Origin: Competibacter_A sp003527885
GTDB lineage: Bacteria > Pseudomonadota > Gammaproteobacteria > Competibacterales > Competibacteraceae
Assembly (NCBI GenBank): GCA_035442025.1
Contig: DAORPQ010000014.1
Location: 1-49,013 of the forward strand
Reading direction: 5' to 3'
Length of the DNA: 49,013 bases
Part shown: in pieces, positions 23,783 to 33,044 of the stretch
How the letters are laid out: the number at the start of each line of letters is the position of its first letter
How positions within the stretch are numbered: the first letter of the stretch is position 1
Notes under the pieces: generated by a model
Told to the model about the DNA's origin: nothing
Databases searched by the model: none
The model's input: only the letters and a program-made list of their open reading frames with translations
Made by a program: the position numbers and the translations under genes

Positions 23783-26053
23783 ATGAGCGCGCCGTTGCGG
23801 GAAGTTCGAAACGAGCTTCAGCAGCTTCGCAAGCTGGCCGTCGATGACGATTGGCTGGATGATTTGCGGCTGCGCATCGACGATCTTTGCACCATCGCGG
23901 GCGAATACCTGGAACAGGAGCACATCGAACATCTGCGCGAGGCCTGCTACTTCGCGGCCGAAGCCCACGCCGGCGTTTACCGCAAGAGCGGCGAACCCTA
24001 TATTTTCCACCCGCTGGCCGTGGCCCGCATCCTGGCCAACGTCCGTTTCGACCACGAGACCCTGCTGGCGGCGCTGCTGCACGACGTCATCGAAGATACT
24101 CCCTACGACAAGGAGCACATCAGCGCGCGCTTCGGGCCGGAAGTCGCCGAACTGGTGGACGGCGTCAGCAAGCTGACCCAGATCCACTTCAATTCCAAGC
24201 TGGAAGCGCAGGCCGAGAATTTCCGCAAGATGTTCCTGGCGATGGCCAAGGATTTGCGGATCATCATGATCAAGCTGGCCGACCGCCTGCACAACATGCG
24301 CACCCTGGGTGCGATGCGGCCGGACTCGCGCCGGCGCATCGCCCGCGAAACCCTGGAAATCTACGCCCCCATCGCCGGCCGGCTGGGCATGAACCACCTG
24401 CGCCAGGAGCTGGAAGATCTCGGCCTGAGCCACCTCTATCCGTTCCGTTTCCGGGTCTTGCAGGAAGCGGTGCGCCGGATGAGCGGCAACCGCCACGAAA
24501 TCGTCAGCCAGATGGAAGCGCGCATCGACGCCCGGCTCCAGGAAGAAGGCATCAATGCCCGGGTGGTGGGCCGCAGCAAGCATTTGTGGGGCATCTACCA
24601 GAAGATGCGCGGCAAGCTGCCGCTGCCGTTTCGGGAACCGGCGTCCGGCTCCCCAAACGAGCCCGACCGCCTTTCGCCCCGCAAAAGCAAGCCCTTCCGG
24701 GATGTCTATGACGTTTATGCGGTGCGGATCATCGTCGATACCGTGGACACCTGTTACCGGGTGTTGGGCGTCACGCACAATCTCTACAAGCCGATCATGG
24801 GCCGCTTCAAGGATTACATCGCCATCCCCAAGGCCAACGGCTACCAGTCGCTGCACACCGTGCTGTTCGGCCCCGGCGGCGTTCCCATCGAACTGCAAAT
24901 CCGCACCGAGGACATGCACATCATGGCCGAGGTCGGCGTCGCCGCCCACTGGCGCTACAAGGCCGGCGGCGAGGGCGAGGGCGGCCACGCCCAGCAGCGC
25001 GCCCGCGAATGGTTGCGCAAGCTGCTGGACATGCAGCGCCGCGCCGGTAACCCGGTCGAATTCCTGGAAAGCGTCAAGATCGATCTGTTCCCCGATGAAA
25101 TCTACGTGTTCACCCCGCGCGGCGAGATCATCGAGCTGCCACGCGGGGCTACGGCGGTGGATTTTGCCTACGCCATCCATTCCGACGTCGGCAACACCTG
25201 TGTGGGCGCGCGGATCGACCGCCGGCTGGTGCCGCTGCGCACGCCGCTGGTCACCGGCCAGACGGTCGAAGCCATCATCACGCCGACCGCCCGACCCAAC
25301 CCGTCCTGGCTCAACTTCGTGGCGACGGCCAAGGCCCGCGCCAGCATCCGTCACTACCTCAAGCACCTCAAGCGCGAGGAGGCCGCCCTGCTCGGCAAGC
25401 GGTTGCTGGAAAAAGCGCTGGTCGGCCGGATCAACGGCTTGAACGAACTACCGCTCGACCGGGTCAAGGCGCTGTTGCGAGAATTCAACCTGAGCAGTTT
25501 CGAGGAGCTGTTGGCCGATATCGGCCTGGGCAGCCGCGTCGCCGCACTGGTCGCCAAGCGCCTGCTGCCCAGCGGCGACCGCGACGAGCCGCCTTCCCCG
25601 GACGCCAGCGCCCAACCGCTGCTGATCAAGGGCACCGAAGGCGCCGTGGTCAGCTTCGGCAAATGCTGTCGGCCGTTGCCCGACGACGCCATCATCGGCT
25701 TCCTCCATGCCGGACGCGGTATCGTCATCCATCGCGACAACTGTAAAAACGTCACCAACTACAAGAAAAACGCCGAGAAATGGATCGAGGTGGAATGGGA
25801 GCAAAACATCGCGACGGACTTTCCGGTGGAACTGCGCCTGGAGGTCAGCAACAAGCGCGGCGTGCTGGCCACCGTCGCCGCCGCCATTTCCGCCACCGAC
25901 ACCAATATCGAGACCATCAACACTTCCGAACGGGACGGCACTCTCATCACGGTGTCCCTGTTGGTGAACGTGGGCGACCGCAAACAGCTCGCTCGGGTGC
26001 TGCGGCGGTTGCGGACCTTACCGGAAGTTTCGAAGGTGGCCCGGCGGGCGTGA
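23783..26053 (+). CDS. spoT: Bifunctional (p)ppGpp synthetase/hydrolase SpoT
   Basis: The 756-residue protein has an HD hydrolase domain ('HPLAVARILANV', 'LLHDVIEDTPY', 'KLADRLHNMRTL'), a synthetase domain ('GRSKHLWGIYQKM', 'GRFKDYIAIPKANGYQSLHT'), a TGS domain ('IYVFTPRGEIIELPRGATAVDFAYAIH'), and a C-terminal ACT domain ('LRLEVSNKRGVLATVAAAI'). The RFKD motif in the synthetase is the form found in bifunctional enzymes. A polar insert of about 18 residues (around 282-302) follows KM, longer than E. coli SpoT. SD CGGAGAAAA is present. It sets ppGpp levels in starvation. Confidence 0.95.
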   Translation: MSAPLREVRNELQQLRKLAVDDDWLDDLRLRIDDLCTIAGEYLEQEHIEHLREACYFAAEAHAGVYRKSGEPYIFHPLAVARILANVRFDHETLLAALLHDVIEDTPYDKEHISARFGPEVAELVDGVSKLTQIHFNSKLEAQAENFRKMFLAMAKDLRIIMIKLADRLHNMRTLGAMRPDSRRRIARETLEIYAPIAGRLGMNHLRQELEDLGLSHLYPFRFRVLQEAVRRMSGNRHEIVSQMEARIDARLQEEGINARVVGRSKHLWGIYQKMRGKLPLPFREPASGSPNEPDRLSPRKSKPFRDVYDVYAVRIIVDTVDTCYRVLGVTHNLYKPIMGRFKDYIAIPKANGYQSLHTVLFGPGGVPIELQIRTEDMHIMAEVGVAAHWRYKAGGEGEGGHAQQRAREWLRKLLDMQRRAGNPVEFLESVKIDLFPDEIYVFTPRGEIIELPRGATAVDFAYAIHSDVGNTCVGARIDRRLVPLRTPLVTGQTVEAIITPTARPNPSWLNFVATAKARASIRHYLKHLKREEAALLGKRLLEKALVGRINGLNELPLDRVKALLREFNLSSFEELLADIGLGSRVAALVAKRLLPSGDRDEPPSPDASAQPLLIKGTEGAVVSFGKCCRPLPDDAIIGFLHAGRGIVIHRDNCKNVTNYKKNAEKWIEVEWEQNIATDFPVELRLEVSNKRGVLATVAAAISATDTNIETINTSERDGTLITVSLLVNVGDRKQLARVLRRLRTLPEVSKVARRA

Positions 26054-26115
26054 TCTTGCGCCGCCCATGGATCCGCCCCGACGTACCGATCCGGCGCGGC
26101 CTCTGTTCTCAAACC

Positions 26116-26133
26116 TTCCGGTGACAACCGGAA
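26116..26133. repeat. Short inverted repeat in the spoT-ridA gap
   Basis: Perfect 7-bp arms TTCCGGT and ACCGGAA with a 4-nt loop lie 24 nt before the ridA start. There is no T-run, so it is not an intrinsic terminator. It may be an mRNA-processing or translation-control hairpin. Confidence 0.4.
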
Positions 26134-26156
26134 ACTCTTCCGTCAGGAGCTTCCCC

Positions 26157-26543
26157 ATGTCTCGTGAAATCATCCAAACCGACCGGGCTCCCGCCGCTAT
26201 CGGCACCTACTCCCAAGCCGTCAAGGTCGGGGATACCGTCTACCTGTCCGGCCAGATCCCACTCGATCCGGGTACCGCGCAGTTGGTGGAGGGCGACATC
26301 GAAGCGCAAATCCGCCGGGTGTTCGACAATCTGGCGGCGGTGGCGACAGCGGCGGGGGGCAGTCTGGCCGACACGGTCAAGCTCGGCGTATTTTTGCTCG
26401 ATCTCGGCCATTTCGCGCGGGTCAACCAGATCATGGCCGAGTATTTTTCCCAGCCTTATCCGGCGCGGGCCGCCATCGGCGTCGCCGCCCTGCCGCGCGG
26501 CGCCCAGGTCGAGATGGAAGCGATTTTGGTGTTGGAGCGCTGA
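26157..26543 (+). CDS. ridA: RidA family enamine/imine deaminase
   Basis: The 128-residue YjgF/RidA protein has 'TDRAPAAIGTYSQAVKVGDTVYLSGQIPLDP', the conserved 'VFDNLAAVATAAGGSLADTVK', and the ligand Arg in 'YPARAAIGVAALPRGAQVEMEAI'. It hydrolyses reactive 2-aminoacrylate from PLP enzymes. ATG 26157 has SD AGGAG 8 nt upstream; the frame is open further upstream but unsupported. It lies between spoT and recG, the classic position. Confidence 0.95.
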   Translation: MSREIIQTDRAPAAIGTYSQAVKVGDTVYLSGQIPLDPGTAQLVEGDIEAQIRRVFDNLAAVATAAGGSLADTVKLGVFLLDLGHFARVNQIMAEYFSQPYPARAAIGVAALPRGAQVEMEAILVLER

Positions 26544-26555
26544 CCGGTCGCCGGC

Positions 26556-28694
26556 ATGGAGCGCGGCGGTAGCCCGGCCGGCAAGGCGTCCGACATGCGC
26601 GGTTCGGCCCGTTCGTCGGCTTCCGAACCACTGCCGGTGACCGCCCTGCCCGGCGTTGGCCCGAGGCTGGCCGAACGCTTGCGCCGGCTGGGCATCCGCA
26701 GCGCGGAGGATGTGTTGTTGCACCTGCCATCGCGCTATCAGGATCGCAGCCGCATCACCCCCATCGGCGCTTTGGTCCCCGGTGAGGAAGCCCAGATCGA
26801 CGCCGAAATCGCCGGCCGCGAGATCACGGAGCGCGGGCGGCGCTTTTTGCTCTGTCACCTGCGCGACGCCACCGGCGCACTGACCCTGCGGTTTTTTCAT
26901 TTCAGCCCGGCTCAAGAACAGTTATTCGGTCAGGCTGGCGTCCGTTTGCGCTGTTTCGGCGAGGTCCGGCAAGGCTATAGCGGCCTTGAGATGATCCATC
27001 CCGAATGCCGGCGGCTCGATGCGGGCGCGCCGCCGGCGCCCGACCGGCTGACTCCGGTCTATCCCAGCACCGCCGGCCTGCAACAATTCACCTTGCGCGC
27101 GCTGGCCGAACGGGCCTTGGCGCAACTCGACGCGGCGGTATTGCTGCCGGAGCTGCTGCCTTCCGCCTTGCGGCTGCAACTGCAACTGATGCCGGTCGCG
27201 GACGCGCTGCGGCTGCTGCACCAACCGCCGAGCGCCGCGTCGCTGGAAGAGCTGGATAACGGCCGGCACCCCGCCCGGCGACGGCTGGCCTTCGAGGAGC
27301 TGCTGGCGCACCAGCTCAGCCTGCGGCGGCTGCGCGAACAGGTACGCCAGCAAACCGCGCCGGCCCTGGCCGGCGACGGCGGACTGAGCCGGCGTTTTCT
27401 GGAACGCCTGCCCTTTACTCTCACCAGCGCCCAGCAGCGCGTATTGGCGGAAATTGCCGCCGATCTCGCTCGGCCCCGGCCGATGTTGCGGCTGCTGCAA
27501 GGCGATGTCGGTTCCGGCAAAACCGTGGTGGCCGCCGCCGCCGCGCTGCGGGCCGTGGAAACCGGCGCCCAGGCGGTGTTGATGGCCCCCACCGAACTGC
27601 TGGCCGAACAACATCACCGGAATTTTCATGCGTGGTTGGGCGAGTTGGGCGTCGAGGTCGCCTGGCTGACCGGGCGACTGGTCGGCCGGGCCCGTAAAAC
27701 TCTGCTGGAACGGCTCGCGGCCGGCGACGTTCGGGTGGCGGTCGGCACTCACGCCCTGTTCCAGGAAGCCGTGGTGTTTTCCGAACTGGCGCTGGCCATC
27801 GTGGACGAGCAGCACCGCTTCGGCGTCCACCAACGGCTGGCGTTGCGTGAAAAAGGCCGCCACAGCGGCTGTTGCCCGCATCAGTTGATCATGACCGCCA
27901 CGCCGATCCCACGCACGCTGGCGATGAGCGCTTACGCCGATCTCGATACCTCGGTGATCGACGAGTTGCCGCCCGGCCGCCGGCCGGTGAAAACGGTCGC
28001 CGCGCCCGACAGCCGCCGCGCGGAAGTGATCGAGCGCATCCGCCAAGCGTGTCTCGGCGGCCGGCAAGCGTACTGGGTTTGCCCGTTGATCGAGGAATCC
28101 GAACTGCTGGAGTGCCAGGCGGCGGCGGCCACCGCCGAACGGCTGACGGCAGTGTTGCCGGAGCTGCGGATCGGCCTGGTGCACGGCCGCTTGCCGGCCG
28201 CCGATAAGGAAGCGGCGATGGCCGCCTTCAAGGCCGGCGCGACCGACTTGCTGGTGGCCACCACGGTGATCGAGGTCGGGGTCGATGTCCCCAATGCCAG
28301 TTTGATGATCGTGGAAAACGCCGAACGGCTGGGACTGGCGCAACTGCACCAGTTGCGGGGCCGGGTCGGACGCGGCAACAGCGACAGCAGTTGCGTGTTG
28401 CTGTACCGACCGCCGCTATCGCCCATCGCTTATACCCGCTTGGCGGTGCTGCGAGAATGCAACGACGGTTTCGAGATCGCCCGGCGCGATCTGGAATTGC
28501 GCGGTCCCGGCGAGGTGCTCGGCACCCGGCAGACCGGCGAGCAAAGCTTGCGGGTGGCCGATTTGTTGCGCGATCAGGATTTGCTGAACGCGGCCCGTTA
28601 CGCCGCCGACCGCCTGTTGCGCGACCACCCCGAGTGCGTCGAACCCCTGATCCGCCGCTGGATCGGGGCGGGCGCGCGCTACGGCGAAGTCTAG
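26556..28694 (+). CDS. recG: ATP-dependent DNA helicase RecG
   Basis: The 712-residue helicase has an N-terminal wedge/OB region ('ALPGVGPRLAERLRRLGI', 'LLHLPSRYQDRS'), Walker A 'LLQGDVGSGKTVVAAAAA', 'LMAPTELLAEQHHRNF', the RecG-type DEQH box 'AIVDEQHRFGVHQR', 'MTATPIPRTLAMSAY' and helicase motif VI 'QLRGRVGRG'. It remodels stalled replication forks. The start at ATG 26556 is the best available; an internal ATG 26595 is possible. It lies 12 bp after ridA. Confidence 0.95.
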   Translation: MERGGSPAGKASDMRGSARSSASEPLPVTALPGVGPRLAERLRRLGIRSAEDVLLHLPSRYQDRSRITPIGALVPGEEAQIDAEIAGREITERGRRFLLCHLRDATGALTLRFFHFSPAQEQLFGQAGVRLRCFGEVRQGYSGLEMIHPECRRLDAGAPPAPDRLTPVYPSTAGLQQFTLRALAERALAQLDAAVLLPELLPSALRLQLQLMPVADALRLLHQPPSAASLEELDNGRHPARRRLAFEELLAHQLSLRRLREQVRQQTAPALAGDGGLSRRFLERLPFTLTSAQQRVLAEIAADLARPRPMLRLLQGDVGSGKTVVAAAAALRAVETGAQAVLMAPTELLAEQHHRNFHAWLGELGVEVAWLTGRLVGRARKTLLERLAAGDVRVAVGTHALFQEAVVFSELALAIVDEQHRFGVHQRLALREKGRHSGCCPHQLIMTATPIPRTLAMSAYADLDTSVIDELPPGRRPVKTVAAPDSRRAEVIERIRQACLGGRQAYWVCPLIEESELLECQAAAATAERLTAVLPELRIGLVHGRLPAADKEAAMAAFKAGATDLLVATTVIEVGVDVPNASLMIVENAERLGLAQLHQLRGRVGRGNSDSSCVLLYRPPLSPIAYTRLAVLRECNDGFEIARRDLELRGPGEVLGTRQTGEQSLRVADLLRDQDLLNAARYAADRLLRDHPECVEPLIRRWIGAGARYGEV

Positions 28695-28696
28695 CG

Positions 28697-30766
28697 ATGT
28701 ATGCGGAATATTTCGGCCTGCGCGAACCGCCGTTCGCCATCACGCCCGATCCAGGCTACGTTTATCTGAGCCCCCACCACCGCGAAGCGCTGGCGCACCT
28801 GCTGTACGGCACCGACGAAAACGGCGGCTTCGTGCAACTGACCGGCGAGGTCGGCACCGGCAAGACCACGCTGGTCCGCTCGTTGCTGGAACAAGGCCTG
28901 GAGCAGGTGGATATCGCGCTGTGCCTGAACCCGCGCCTGACTGTCGAGGAACTGCTGGCCACGGTCTGCGACGAGTTGCACGTCGGCTACCCGCGCGAAC
29001 ACCCCACCCTCAAAGGCTTGGTGGACGCGCTCAACGAGCACCTGCTGCGCGTCCACGCGACCGGCCGGCGCACGGTGCTGATCATCGACGAGGCGCAGAA
29101 CTTGAGCCGGGAGGTGCTGGAGCAGGTGCGCCTGCTGACCAACCTGGAAACCACCAAGCACAAGCTGCTGCGCATCATCCTGGTCGGGCAACCGGAATTA
29201 CGGGCATTGCTGGCGCGACCGGATTTGCGGCAACTGGCCCAGCGCATCACCGCCCGCTACCACCTGCCGTCGCTCGACGCCGAGGACACCGCCGCCTACA
29301 TCCGCCACCGGCTGCGCGTGGCCGGCGGACGGGACGATCTGTTCGGCCGGAGCGCGTTGCGGGCCGTTTACCGGCGCTCCGGCGGAGTGCCGCGCCTGAT
29401 CAACATTATCTGCGACCGCGCCTTGCTGGGAGCTTACGGCCAAAACGCGCGGCGAGTCAGCGCCAGAGTGGTCCAGAACGCGGCGCGCGAGGCGTTGCAA
29501 GATCGGGGCGCCGGCTTGGAAAAACGCTTCTTCCTCATCCGGCCGGCGCTGGCCATCGCACTGGCCGGTCTGCTCATGATCGGCATCGCGCTCTGGTTGC
29601 CCGACACCGCCACGCCACCCGTCGCCTTACCGGCCGACAATCCGACAGCCGGTAAGACGGGTGCGCCGGCTTTGGTAGCCGCGCCGGCCCCGGCTCCCGC
29701 TTCCAGCAAAGCCGATCAAGCCGCCGCGCCGGCCCCGGTTCCCGCTTCCAGCAAAGCCGATCAAGCCGCCGCGTCCGCTTCAGAAATCCGCTCACCGCCA
29801 TCGGCGACGCCCAAGGCCGATGCGGCAACCGCGCCGGTCATCGTGACCGCACCCTCTCCCGCTCCTTCCAGCGGCGCCACTCTATCCGCGACGCCGACCA
29901 CCGGCGGCGCGCCAACAACACCCTCCGTCGCTAGCGCGCCACCGACGCCGGCCACCGCTGGCGCTTCGATCTCGCCAGCCGTCGCCGGCCCGCCGCCGAC
30001 ACCCGCTCCCAGCAGCTCCTCAGAAGTCGCGGCGACCGCCCCCAAGCCGACGCCTTCGCCGAGCACAGCCCCTGACCCAATCGCTCTCCTATCACCGGCC
30101 CCCACTGCGGGCGAGCCGCCATCACCGCCTGTCACTAGCAGTCAAGCCGATTTAATCGGGTTGTTGCGCGCGGCCCGCATCGAAAAAGCCAACGAAGGCT
30201 TGCTGGCGCTGTGGGGCATCGCTCCGTTCCAGGGCCGCGCGACGGCCTTTTGCGAGCAGGTTAAAACGCGCGGCCTGCGTTGCCTGTCGGGTCAAGGTGA
30301 CTGGGACACGCTGCGCCGTTTCGATCGCCCCGCCGTGCTGCGGCTGAACCAAACCGGAGGCATAGCCGCTCCGGTGCTGCTGCGCGCCCTCAGCGACGAT
30401 CAAGCGGCCTTGGAAATCGCCGGACAGACCGTGACCGTGCCACTGGCTCAACTCAAGCCGCTGTGGACCGGCCAATATGTTCTGCTGTGGAAATTGCAAA
30501 CCGATCAGGCCATCATCGGTCCCGGCAACAACGGCGAGGCGGTGCGCTGGCTGCGCCAGCGTCTGGCGATGGCGGCCGGCCAGCCCATCCCCGAAGCTCC
30601 ATCGGAACGTTTCGACGCCGAATTGGGCCAACAAGTGCGAGCGTTTCAACAGGCGCGCGGTCTTTTGGCGGACGGCATGGCGGGCGAGCAAACGCTGGTC
30701 TTGCTAAACAACCTCGCACCGCTGCCCGGCACCCCGCTCCTCAGCCAATCGCCGCGGGAACCGTAA
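28697..30766 (+). CDS. gspA: ExeA/GspA-type AAA ATPase with peptidoglycan-binding domain
   Basis: The 689-residue protein has a cytoplasmic ATPase ('YFGLREPPFAITPDPGYVYLS', Walker A 'GEVGTGKTTLVRSLL', Walker B 'VLIIDEAQNLS'), one membrane helix (about 280-302, ALAIALAGLLMIGIALWL), a long Pro/Ala/Ser linker containing a 45-bp tandem duplication, a C39-peptidase-like domain and a C-terminal PG-binding-1 domain ('EAVRWLRQRLAMAAGQP', 'VRAFQQARGLLADGMAGEQT'). In Aeromonas, ExeA with ExeB remodels peptidoglycan for secretin assembly. It starts 3 nt after the recG stop; exeB/gspB follows immediately. Confidence 0.92.
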   Translation: MYAEYFGLREPPFAITPDPGYVYLSPHHREALAHLLYGTDENGGFVQLTGEVGTGKTTLVRSLLEQGLEQVDIALCLNPRLTVEELLATVCDELHVGYPREHPTLKGLVDALNEHLLRVHATGRRTVLIIDEAQNLSREVLEQVRLLTNLETTKHKLLRIILVGQPELRALLARPDLRQLAQRITARYHLPSLDAEDTAAYIRHRLRVAGGRDDLFGRSALRAVYRRSGGVPRLINIICDRALLGAYGQNARRVSARVVQNAAREALQDRGAGLEKRFFLIRPALAIALAGLLMIGIALWLPDTATPPVALPADNPTAGKTGAPALVAAPAPAPASSKADQAAAPAPVPASSKADQAAASASEIRSPPSATPKADAATAPVIVTAPSPAPSSGATLSATPTTGGAPTTPSVASAPPTPATAGASISPAVAGPPPTPAPSSSSEVAATAPKPTPSPSTAPDPIALLSPAPTAGEPPSPPVTSSQADLIGLLRAARIEKANEGLLALWGIAPFQGRATAFCEQVKTRGLRCLSGQGDWDTLRRFDRPAVLRLNQTGGIAAPVLLRALSDDQAALEIAGQTVTVPLAQLKPLWTGQYVLLWKLQTDQAIIGPGNNGEAVRWLRQRLAMAAGQPIPEAPSERFDAELGQQVRAFQQARGLLADGMAGEQTLVLLNNLAPLPGTPLLSQSPREP
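29681..29770 (+). repeat. 45-bp tandem duplication in the gspA linker
   Basis: Units 29681-29725 and 29726-29770 are identical except for one T/C difference (gct versus gtt). They encode PAPAPASSKADQAA and its PAPVPASSKADQAA copy in the low-complexity linker. The length is a multiple of three, so the frame is preserved. It is a likely site of strain-to-strain length variation. Confidence 0.95.
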
Positions 30767-30767
30767 G

Positions 30768-31547
30768 ATGTCTTATATCCTCGACGCGCTGCGCAAGGCC
30801 GAGCACGAGCGCCATCTGGGTCGACCGCCGAGCCTCACGGCCTCTCCGGCACCGGTACAGCCCACAGGACAGCGGCTGTGGCTGTGGCTGGCCGTAGGGT
30901 TGGGTTTGGGATTCAATGCCGCGCTGCTGGCTTATTTCCTGACGAGGCCCCAACCTGCAACCGAGCCGGCCACGCCGGCGACGACTGCACCCAAACCGAC
31001 CCAACAAACGCTTTCGGAGCCCGGTACGCCGGCCGGCGTACCGAAACCCACAACCGAACCGATCGGTTCAGCGCCTCCCGCAACCGCGCCAACGCAACCG
31101 AATTCCGGTCCGCCCGCCAGCACGCCGCCCAAAACTCCAGCAACCGTCGAGTCCCCGCCCACGACCGCCCAACCGGCCGCGCCCCGTAAAAACCCCGCCG
31201 CAGCGAGTCCGTCCGAAGCGGCGCGACCACCGTCGGCCGCTCCCGTCCGGGAACGTCGGCAGCTGTCGGCTCCGAAGCCAGCGCCCGGACCCACGGTCAC
31301 CATCGGGCCGGAACCCCCGCCGCTGCTGGAGACGCTGCCCGCCGAGGGGCGACGCGGCCTTCCCGACCTGAATCTCGACATTCACGTCTACAGCCCCGAT
31401 CGCGACAAACGTTTTGTGGTCGTCAACGGCCGGCGCTACCGGGAAGGCGATCCGATCGAAAAGGGCGCCGTGCTGGAAAGCGTGACGCCCAACGGCGCGG
31501 TGCTGCGCCAGGGCGGCCAGCGGTTCCGGCTCTCGGTGCGCCGCTAG
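30768..31547 (+). CDS. gspB: General secretion pathway protein B (ExeB/GspB)
   Basis: The 259-residue bitopic protein begins 'MSYILDALRKAEHER', the strongly conserved GspB start, has one membrane helix (about 36-58), a long Pro/Thr/Ala-rich periplasmic linker, and the C-terminal GspB domain ('LPDLNLDIHVYSPDRDKRFVVVNGRRYREG', 'VLESVTPNGAVLRQGGQRFRL'). It partners GspA in inserting the type II secretion secretin through peptidoglycan. It begins 1 nt after the gspA stop. Main gsp genes are not in the window. Confidence 0.92.
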   Translation: MSYILDALRKAEHERHLGRPPSLTASPAPVQPTGQRLWLWLAVGLGLGFNAALLAYFLTRPQPATEPATPATTAPKPTQQTLSEPGTPAGVPKPTTEPIGSAPPATAPTQPNSGPPASTPPKTPATVESPPTTAQPAAPRKNPAAASPSEAARPPSAAPVRERRQLSAPKPAPGPTVTIGPEPPPLLETLPAEGRRGLPDLNLDIHVYSPDRDKRFVVVNGRRYREGDPIEKGAVLESVTPNGAVLRQGGQRFRLSVRR

Positions 31548-31557
31548 CCGGGGCGAT

Positions 31558-32739
31558 TCAGCGCCTTCTCTGATCCGGGTCGACGTTGAGCTGGCTGTTG
31601 CTGTCGCCCGCCGCGCGCGGGGGCGGGCGCTTGCTTTCCAGCTTGATCTTCAGCCGCAGGTTGTTGGCGGAGTCCGCGTGGCGGATCGCGGTTTCGTAGC
31701 CGATCCGGCCGGCTTCGTAGAGATCGAACAGCGCCATGTCGAAGGTGACGATGCCCTGATCGCTGGAGCGCATCATCATCGTCTTGATTTCCTTGATCCG
31801 CCCCTGGAAGATCAATTCCGCCATCAGCGGCGTGTTGAGCAGGATTTCCACCGCCGGGATCAATCCGGGCTGGTCTACGCGCGGCAGCAAGCGCTGCGAG
31901 ATGAACGCCTTCATGTTGAAGGATAAATCCATCAAGACCTGGGTGCGCCTTTCTTCCGGGAAAAAGTTGATGATGCGATCGAACGCCTGATCGGTGGTGT
32001 TGGCGTGCAAGGTGGTCAGGCACAGGTGGCCGGTTTCGGCGAAGTTGATGACCGATTGCATGGTTTCCCGATCCCGCACTTCGCCGATCAGGATGACGTT
32101 GGGGGCTTGGCGCAAGGTATTCTTCAAAGCGGTGTCGTAGGAATCGGTATCCACGCCGACTTCGCGCTGGTCCACCAGGGAAAGTTTGTGGCGGTGAAAA
32201 AATTCGATGGGGTCTTCGATGGTGATGATATGGTCGCGGCACTGGCTGTTGCGGTAATCCAGCATGGCCGCCATCGACGTGGTCTTGCCGCAACCGGTGC
32301 CACCCAGGAAAATCACCAGGCCCCGCTTGGCCAGTGCGATGTCCTGAAGGATCGGCGGCAGATTGAGCTCGTCGAGCGTCGGAATCTGCTGCTGGATAAG
32401 CCGCAGCACCATGCCGGAGCTGCCCCGCTGGGTGAAAGCGCTGACCCGGAAGCGCGCCACGTCGGGAAAGTTGAGGGAAAAATTGGCTTCACGGTTCTGG
32501 TCGAATTCCCGCGCCTGCCGGTCGTTCATGATCGAACGCACCAGCAGCGCCACTTGCTGCGGGCTCAAACTTGGGCCACCGACCCGGCGGATCTCCTGGT
32601 TGATCTTGAACGCGGCCGGGCTGCCGGCGGTGATAAAGATATCCGATCCTTTCAACTCCAGTAACTTCAGCGCCAATTCGTAAAGATACTGGGTCGCTTT
32701 ATCATTATCGGTCACAACCTGCTCGGATTTCTGCTCCAT
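31558..32739 (-). CDS. pilU: Type IV pilus retraction ATPase PilU
   Basis: The 393-residue secretion ATPase has 'KGSDIFITAGSPAAFKINQEI', Walker A 'FLGGTGCGKTTSMAAML', Asp box 'IITIEDPIEFFH', Walker B 'NVILIGEVRDRETM' and His box 'GHLCLTTLHANT'. 'DQREVGVDTDSYDTALKNTL' and the ending 'AIRHADSANNLRLKIKL' are the PilU rather than PilT pattern. PilU assists PilT in pilus retraction at the inner membrane. ATG 32739 has SD AAGGGGAA. No pilT is adjacent; the partner must lie elsewhere. Confidence 0.92.
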   Translation of the reverse strand: MEQKSEQVVTDNDKATQYLYELALKLLELKGSDIFITAGSPAAFKINQEIRRVGGPSLSPQQVALLVRSIMNDRQAREFDQNREANFSLNFPDVARFRVSAFTQRGSSGMVLRLIQQQIPTLDELNLPPILQDIALAKRGLVIFLGGTGCGKTTSMAAMLDYRNSQCRDHIITIEDPIEFFHRHKLSLVDQREVGVDTDSYDTALKNTLRQAPNVILIGEVRDRETMQSVINFAETGHLCLTTLHANTTDQAFDRIINFFPEERRTQVLMDLSFNMKAFISQRLLPRVDQPGLIPAVEILLNTPLMAELIFQGRIKEIKTMMMRSSDQGIVTFDMALFDLYEAGRIGYETAIRHADSANNLRLKIKLESKRPPPRAAGDSNSQLNVDPDQRRR

Positions 32740-33016
32740 CGTCTGTTCCCCTTCTCGTCGCTCGCACCACACGCCGGGTTGACGCCGCCGCTTCCGACCG
32801 CTCCCGCCGCTCCGGGTTACGTTTCTGCTCTCACCTGTCTTACCCGAGTATCGCCAACTATTCTATACTGTGCAAATCGCGCCGCTGCTTGGCCGTTTCG
32901 GACACCCGCTCAACCCGCCCCGCAGGCTTCGACCAAGTGTTTGGTTCTCCTTCAAATTGTTTTAAAAACGTCCGCGCTCGCCACGTCCTTCCGCATCCGT
33001 TTTCAGGAGACCCTCT
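32740..33016 (+). promoter_or_regulatory. Divergent region between pilU and the DegQ-like gene
   Basis: The 277-bp region has a candidate -10 TATACT at 32864-32869 with TTACCC 18 bp upstream, oriented toward the protease gene, and an AT-rich patch near 32950-32970. Its right part overlaps the 25-bp tandem duplication. No recognised operator. Confidence 0.35.
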
Positions 33017-33044
33017 TTGATCCGTTTTCAGGAGACCCTCTTTG
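32995..33044 (+). repeat. Perfect 25-bp tandem duplication across the degQ start
   Basis: Positions 32995-33019 and 33020-33044 are identical over 25 bp. Each copy contains an SD (AGGAGA) followed by CCCTCTTTG. The first copy supplies an in-frame TTG (33017) for the protease; the TTG in the second copy is in another frame and hits a stop after one sense codon. Confidence 0.97.
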
